Shown here: positions 6,177-9,800 of the stretch, piece by piece
How the letters are laid out: the number at the start of each line of letters is the position of its first letter
Numbering within the stretch: the first letter of the stretch is position 1
Origin: JABJMC01 sp964459205
GTDB lineage: Bacteria > Patescibacteriota > Gracilibacteria > UBA1369 > UBA12473
Reading direction: 5' to 3'
DNA: 9,800 bases
NCBI GenBank assembly: GCA_964459205.1
Contig: CAYWKJ010000042.1
Coordinates: forward strand, 1 to 9,800
Translations under genes and position numbers: made by a program
Notes under the pieces: model-generated
Told to the model about the DNA's origin: nothing
Databases searched by the model: none
What the model saw: the letters and a program-made list of their open reading frames with translations, nothing else

Positions 6177-7970
6177 AAGTACTGCCATAAACGCCTCTTG
6201 AGGAACCGAAACCTTGCCCATCATTTTCATACGTTTTTTACCTTTTTTCTGCTTTTCAAGCAGCTTACGCTTACGAGTTACATCACCACCATACAATTTG
6301 GCAGTCACGTCTTTTCGGAAAGCACCTAATGTCTCACGGGCTACAATTTTGCCACCAATTGCCGCCTGAATCGGAATCTCAAAATTCTGCCGACTCATAA
6401 TCTCTTTTAATTTTTTACAGATTACAGAGCCCCGATTATGGGCCGCATCCTTATGAACAATAGTAGAAAGTGCCTCTAATTTTTCACCAGAAACTAAAAT
6501 GTCTAATTTAACCAAATCCCCCTCACGATAATCTAAAAACTCATAGCTCATTGAGGCGTAACCCGAACTCACACTTTTCAAAATATCAAAGAAATCCATC
6601 ACAATCTCGGCAAGAGGAACCTCATAATCCAACACCGCTCGCGTCTCATCCAAATATTTCATAGATTTTTGCATCCCACGACAATCATCAAGCAAAGACA
6701 TCACTTTACCCACATATTCCTTAGGCACTAAAACCTCAATCGCAATCCAAGGCTCCTTAATGGCTGTGTAATGCGTTTTATCAGGCAAAAAGGCTGGATT
6801 AGAAACCACTTCCTCCTCCTCATCAGTCCGAATAATCCGATAAGACACGCCTGGCGCTGTCACTACTAGATCTAAATCATACTCACGCTCCAAACGTTCC
6901 TGCACAATATCTAAGTGAAGCAGCCCTAAAAATCCACATCGGAAACCATGTCCCAAGGCTGTAGATTGCTCTGGCTCAAACGTTAAAGACGAATCATTAA
7001 GACTTAATTTCTCCAGCGCATCACGAAGCGTCGGGTAATCTTTATTATCCGAACAATAAATACTAGCAAAAACAAAAGGCGTTACTTTTTTATAACCAGG
7101 CAATGGCTGGACAGCCATTGGATCTAATTTGGTTGAATCTTTATGCCAGATCGTATCACCAACCCTGGCCTCATCTACTGATTTTACTCCTGTAATTATG
7201 TAACCAACCTCTCCTTTCTCCAAAACATCTGCCTTTACCATCTTAAGTTGTAAATAACCCACTTCTAAAACCTCCACCTCAGTTTTGGTATTCAAAAATC
7301 TAACTTTATCACCACGTTTAAAAGAACCATCAGTTACCCGGACATAAGCCACTACCCCACGATAAGAATCATAAAGCGAGTCAAAAATCAGAGCCTTAGC
7401 GCCTTCTTCCTGGCTCTCTTTAGGCGGTGGCGGAACCAAATCAATCACCCGGTTAAGTAATTCCTCTACATTAGTCCCCTCCTTAGCTGAAACCTGGATA
7501 ATTTCGTCCTCAGAGAAGCCAAAAGCATTTTTAAGCTCTTGGATACGCTTTTCAGGCTCCGCCGCCGGTAAATCGATCTTATTTAACACTGGGATGATTG
7601 TAAGATCATGCTCCAGGGCCATATACGAATTCGCCAAAGTCTGCGCTTGAATTCCCTGGGTAGCATCCACCACTAAAATCGCACCCTCACAAGCGGCCAG
7701 GCTACGCGAAACTTCATAGCTAAAATCCACGTGCCCCGGGGTATCTATTAAGTTTAATTGAAATTTTTCATTATCCTTTTCCCAAAACATTCGCACTGGT
7801 TGAAGCTTAATCGTAATCCCCCTCTCCTGCTCCAAATCCATAGTGTCAAGCAACTGACCATGTTTCATATCACGCTTGGCAACTGTCCCGGTTATTTCAA
7901 GAAACCGGTCAGCCAAGGTAGATTTCCCATGGTCAATATGAGCAATAATACAAAAGTTGCGAATATCCAT
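6165..7970 (-). CDS. lepA: Elongation factor 4 (LepA), ribosome-associated GTPase, complete
   Basis: LepA is a translational GTPase that acts on the 70S ribosome and affects initiation, back-translocation or subunit assembly. At 601 residues it has the normal family length. GTPase motifs: G1 AHIDHGKST (10-18), G2 RGITI (50-54), G3 DTPGH (76-80), G4 NKID (130-133), G5 SAK (161-163). EF-G-like domains follow, and the C-terminal LepA-specific domain ends with the hallmark KLYGGDVTRKRKLLEKQKKG and GKVSVPQEAFMAVL. The start ATG 7970 gives MDIRNFCIIAHIDHGKST, as in other LepA proteins, and has no Shine-Dalgarno sequence. The gene is divergent from the secretion genes (79 bp between starts) and is followed by a large inverted repeat. 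No lepB signal peptidase is adjacent. Nothing suggests loss of function. Confidence 0.98.
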   Translation of the reverse strand: MDIRNFCIIAHIDHGKSTLADRFLEITGTVAKRDMKHGQLLDTMDLEQERGITIKLQPVRMFWEKDNEKFQLNLIDTPGHVDFSYEVSRSLAACEGAILVVDATQGIQAQTLANSYMALEHDLTIIPVLNKIDLPAAEPEKRIQELKNAFGFSEDEIIQVSAKEGTNVEELLNRVIDLVPPPPKESQEEGAKALIFDSLYDSYRGVVAYVRVTDGSFKRGDKVRFLNTKTEVEVLEVGYLQLKMVKADVLEKGEVGYIITGVKSVDEARVGDTIWHKDSTKLDPMAVQPLPGYKKVTPFVFASIYCSDNKDYPTLRDALEKLSLNDSSLTFEPEQSTALGHGFRCGFLGLLHLDIVQERLEREYDLDLVVTAPGVSYRIIRTDEEEEVVSNPAFLPDKTHYTAIKEPWIAIEVLVPKEYVGKVMSLLDDCRGMQKSMKYLDETRAVLDYEVPLAEIVMDFFDILKSVSSGYASMSYEFLDYREGDLVKLDILVSGEKLEALSTIVHKDAAHNRGSVICKKLKEIMSRQNFEIPIQAAIGGKIVARETLGAFRKDVTAKLYGGDVTRKRKLLEKQKKGKKRMKMMGKVSVPQEAFMAVLKRE

Positions 7971-7979
7971 AGCCCGACC

Positions 7980-8008
7980 AGTTTAACAGAAGTTGATTTA
8001 ATCTCCAA
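7980..8008 (-). promoter_or_regulatory. Candidate lepA promoter, nearly leaderless
   Basis: On the minus strand TTGGAG (8003-8008) is a weak -35, then 17 bp, then TAAACT (7980-7985), a four-of-six -10 preceded by TGT, which fits an extended -10. The expected start at about 7973 would leave only 2-3 nt before ATG 7970. It overlaps the divergent prgI promoter. Confidence 0.4.
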
Positions 8009-8021
8009 AACCTGGTATACT
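7993..8021 (+). promoter_or_regulatory. Strong candidate promoter of the PrgI/TraC-like genes
   Basis: TTGATT (7993-7998) as -35, a 17-bp spacer, and TATACT (8016-8021) as -10 preceded by TGG, forming an extended -10 (TGGTATACT). Transcription should start near 8028, giving a leader of about 22 nt to ATG 8050 that contains no Shine-Dalgarno motif. This is the best promoter match in the window. Confidence 0.7.
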
Positions 8022-8049
8022 TACTTGATAAAACTGAAATAAACACCAA

Positions 8050-8529
8050 ATGCAGTTCAAAATCCCACAGGACGTTCAGATGGAAGACAAAATCGTTGGG
8101 CCTCTCACGCTCAAACAACTGATTATTGTCGGAGTTGGGGGTGGTATTGATTACTTCATCTATATCAGTCTAGCTAAGGTGTATATTTTAACTGTTTGGA
8201 TCCTGCCAGTAGTAATCGTCGGACTCATCACTTTAGGAGTCGCTTTCTTGAAAATTAAAGGAATTCCTTTTACGCAGTTTGTGTTTCTTTCACTTGAATA
8301 CCAACTCAAACCTAAAAAACGAATTTGGACTCCAGGTGGAGGCGAAGTATTTACTTCTATTACTCAGCCTAAACCAAAAACCAAAGCCGAACTTAGTCAG
8401 AAAAAACAAAAAGATGCTGCTACCAAAGATCTAAAAGACTTAGACGAACTTACTAATATTCTTGATTCTCATAATGATATTCTTGAGGCCAAACACGAGG
8501 CCATTCAATCCATAATTCAACCCTCTTAA
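8050..8529 (+). CDS. PrgI-family membrane protein (VirB3-like component of a type IV secretion system)
   Basis: The 159-residue product has the PrgI layout: a short N-terminal motif QFKIPQDVQMEDKIVGPLT (2-20), two membrane helices at about 22-42 and 45-67, then QFVFLSLEYQLKPKKRIW (76-93), the stretch that marks this family. In Gram-positive and CPR-type conjugation machines this small inner-membrane protein sits beside VirB4 and is thought to occupy the VirB3 place. The C-terminal tail from about 105 is Lys-rich and polar with a predicted helix at 125-155, longer than in minimal PrgI proteins. Translation starts at ATG 8050 without a ribosome site, 22 nt after the predicted transcription start. 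The stop is 2 bp before the TraC-like gene, so the two form an operon. Confidence 0.85.
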   Translation: MQFKIPQDVQMEDKIVGPLTLKQLIIVGVGGGIDYFIYISLAKVYILTVWILPVVIVGLITLGVAFLKIKGIPFTQFVFLSLEYQLKPKKRIWTPGGGEVFTSITQPKPKTKAELSQKKQKDAATKDLKDLDELTNILDSHNDILEAKHEAIQSIIQPS

Positions 8530-8531
8530 AC

Positions 8532-9362
8532 ATGGCTGACGCACAAACAACCACTGCTCCACCTCCAAAGCCTACGCCAAAAAGCGACGTGGAAGCAAAA
8601 AAAACTCCGGCACAACCTGCTAAGGAAACCGTTAAAAACGCAAAAAAAACAGCTACTTCTAGCACTCAAATGCATATGAATATCGCGGAAATTCGCGATA
8701 ATCTAATAATCTTAAAAAATGGTGGGATCCGAGCAATTGTCAAAACTTCCAGCGTTAATGTGCATCTGAAATCTGAGGAAGAACAAAATTCTATTATTTA
8801 TGGTTATCAAAACTTTTTGAACTCACTTGAATTCCCGATCCAAATTGTGGCTAGATCCAAAAAACTTGATCTAGATAATTATTTAGATGGGTTGGAGAAC
8901 ATTGCTGAAAAACAGGAAAACAAACTGTTAAAAGAACAAACTTTAGATTACATGGACTATATCAAGCGTCTTATTGAATACGCTGACATTATGCAAAAAG
9001 AATTTTACGTAGTGATTCCGTATGATCCACCGCGTGCCAAAAAACCAACCATGATCCAAAAATTCATGCAGTATATGTCTTCTAAAAACACTATTACTGA
9101 GCTTCGCCAACGACACCGCGAATTTGAGAGCCTTCGTAAAGGCCTTGGACAACGTTTAAATATTGTTAAATCTGGATTACAAAACGCGGGATTAAAAGTA
9201 GATCAACTTACTACTCCGGAACTAGTTACGCTTTTCTACGAATGCTACAATCCCCGAACTTCTCGATTGCAAAAGATTCACAAAAGCGAAGAACTTGATG
9301 TTCAACTAGACGATGATCTGGTAGACAAAGAAACTCTGAAAAGTGAAGCAGAGGACGAGTAA
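8532..9362 (+). CDS. TraC-like protein (stand-alone VirB4 N-terminal domain)
   Basis: The product is 276 residues. Residues 1-48 are an Ala/Pro/Lys/Thr-rich low-complexity tail, probably disordered. From about 50 the chain reads IAEIRDNLIILKNGGIRAIV, then SEEEQNSIIYGYQNFLNSLE and FPIQIVARSKKLDLDNYL. This is the pattern of the TraC/VirB4 N-terminal domain that precedes the ATPase in conjugation systems. A helical region with EYADIMQKEFYVVIPYD follows (149-165), and the acidic tail ends in SEAEDE. There is no Walker A or B motif, so the ATPase must be a separate protein. In CPR genomes this gene usually stands between prgI and the virB4 ATPase gene. Here the next feature is a convergent rRNA operon 55 bp away, so the ATPase is absent from this locus. 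Confidence 0.8.
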   Translation: MADAQTTTAPPPKPTPKSDVEAKKTPAQPAKETVKNAKKTATSSTQMHMNIAEIRDNLIILKNGGIRAIVKTSSVNVHLKSEEEQNSIIYGYQNFLNSLEFPIQIVARSKKLDLDNYLDGLENIAEKQENKLLKEQTLDYMDYIKRLIEYADIMQKEFYVVIPYDPPRAKKPTMIQKFMQYMSSKNTITELRQRHREFESLRKGLGQRLNIVKSGLQNAGLKVDQLTTPELVTLFYECYNPRTSRLQKIHKSEELDVQLDDDLVDKETLKSEAEDE

Positions 9363-9402
9363 AATCCTCCGACTAATCAGATAATCAGTGGTTTTTGTGT
9401 AC

Positions 9403-9420
9403 ATAAAAAGCCCTATCTTG
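9403..9420 (-). terminator. Probable rRNA operon terminator formed with the extended 5S stem
   Basis: In the rRNA direction the 3' side of the 5S stem runs AAGATAGGGC and then TTTTTAT. The G/C-containing upper part (9410-9416) pairs with 9531-9537, and the U-rich tract pairs further with the A-rich 5' flank (9538-9544). This gives stem plus U-run in a terminator-like arrangement. No separate hairpin lies between here and the convergent TraC-like gene at 9362. Confidence 0.5.
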
Positions 9421-9530
9421 GCGGCGGCCTACTCTACCACAACTATTGATGCAGTACCATCGGCGCTGAGCGGCTTAACTGCTGTGTTCGGGATGAGAAC
9501 AGGTGTACCCCACTCGCTAAAGCCACCAAG
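9417..9530 (-). rRNA. rrf: 5S ribosomal RNA
   Basis: Read on the minus strand it starts CTTGGTGG and ends CCGCCAAG, which pair as helix I. The conserved internal blocks GGGGTACACCTGTTC, CATCCCGAACACAGCAG and TTAAGCC are all present, as expected for loops B and C and helix III. The segment is 114 nt, and two or three further paired bases on each side would give the usual 118-120 nt, so the mature ends may be about 9414 and 9533. It is the last gene of an rRNA operon coming from the right, convergent with the TraC-like gene. Confidence 0.95.
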
Positions 9531-9609
9531 ACAGGACCTTTTATCAAAGTCCAAAACCAAATAACAATTACAAAATTCGAATTAATTCTCAAGAATCACA
9601 CGTCAAAGG

Positions 9610-9670
9610 GTGAATCAGAGACGAAACCCTTAAGGGCGCGGGGCCCATGCGGGCCTCATCTCTAATCCAC
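9610..9670 (-). other. Folded element in the 23S-5S spacer
   Basis: In the rRNA sense GTGGATTAGAGATG (9657-9670) pairs with CGTCTCTGATTCAC (9610-9623) over 14 bp, with three G-U pairs. Inside are a second hairpin, GGCCC-GCAT-GGGCC (about 9642-9655), and the palindrome CCCTTAAGGG (about 9627-9636). The layout is a stem with two inner hairpins. It may be an RNase III-type processing site or a cap that separates 23S from 5S. The rest of the spacer (9545-9683) holds no tRNA. Confidence 0.6.
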
Positions 9671-9683
9671 AGATTGTACGTAT

Positions 9684-9800
9684 AAAAAAAGTCAATTACC
9701 TATTAGTACCTCTCGACTGAGCACATCACTGTACTTATATCTGAGGCCTATCAACCCGGTCGTCTTCCGGGAGGTTAATGGGGATCTTTTTCTTGGAGGG
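9684..9800 (-). rRNA. rrl: 23S ribosomal RNA, 3' end only
   Basis: The minus strand carries the conserved 3' end of 23S: the complement of CTATTAGTACCTCTCGACTG gives the GGTACTAATAG block that precedes the mature end, and the complement of GGCCTATCAACCCGGTCGTC gives the conserved domain VI helix region. About 117 nt are visible, and the gene continues beyond the right edge. The 3' boundary is placed just past GACTTTTTTT by comparison with other bacteria and could be off by several bases. No intron or insertion is visible in this part. Confidence 0.93.

Noticed and set aside
8453..9152. Minus-strand frames inside the PrgI and TraC-like genes
   Set aside because: Both lie opposite strong coding frames and show no domain, start signal or operon context.
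9374..9388. TAATCAG repeated twice with one base between
   Set aside because: A single short direct repeat in an AT-rich gap, without inverted partner or further copies.
9392..9409. Near-perfect palindrome TTTTTGTGTACATAAAAA
   Set aside because: It has no loop and is mostly A/T, so it is a poor hairpin. Its right half is already used in the extended 5S stem.

Overview
The window looks like a chromosomal segment of an uncultured, small-genome bacterium, most likely of the Candidate Phyla Radiation (Patescibacteria). This is inferred from a PrgI-family protein followed by a stand-alone TraC-like (VirB4 N-terminal) protein, a pairing common in that group; from tightly packed, moderately AT-rich genes; from a near absence of Shine-Dalgarno sequences; and from large proteins without close familiar relatives. 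TAA and TGA both behave as ordinary stops. No search was run, so the phylum is a suggestion.

Layout. (1) Positions 3-1550, plus strand: the C-terminal two thirds of serine hydroxymethyltransferase (glyA), then an unrecognised helical 206-residue protein. (2) Positions 1553-5961, minus strand: a compact run read right to left. It holds a membrane-tethered family 5 (peptide/oligopeptide type) solute-binding protein, a membrane HAMP-SpoIIE/PP2C serine phosphatase overlapping it by 14 bp, a 54-residue charged coiled-coil protein, and an unrecognised protein of about 372 residues broken in two by a one-base frame change at a run of nine G. No ABC permease or ATPase accompanies the binding protein, so the cluster looks like a sensor/signalling unit rather than an importer. 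(3) Positions 6045-6176: a long imperfect inverted repeat with a perfect 10-bp inner hairpin, after lepA. (4) Positions 6165-7970, minus strand: complete lepA (elongation factor 4). (5) Positions 7971-8049: a divergent promoter region. (6) Positions 8050-9362, plus strand: a PrgI-family membrane protein and a TraC-like protein, the start of a type IV secretion-like gene set whose VirB4 ATPase is not seen. (7) Positions 9403-9800, minus strand: the end of an rRNA operon, with 5S rRNA inside an unusually long flanking stem, a structured 23S-5S spacer, and the 3' end of 23S rRNA.

The most interesting parts are the binding-protein/phosphatase/coiled-coil/unknown cluster as a possible undescribed sensory system, the homopolymer frame break in its last gene, and the RNA structures around 5S and behind lepA. 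Nothing resembles a CRISPR array, an insertion sequence with transposase, or a tRNA.
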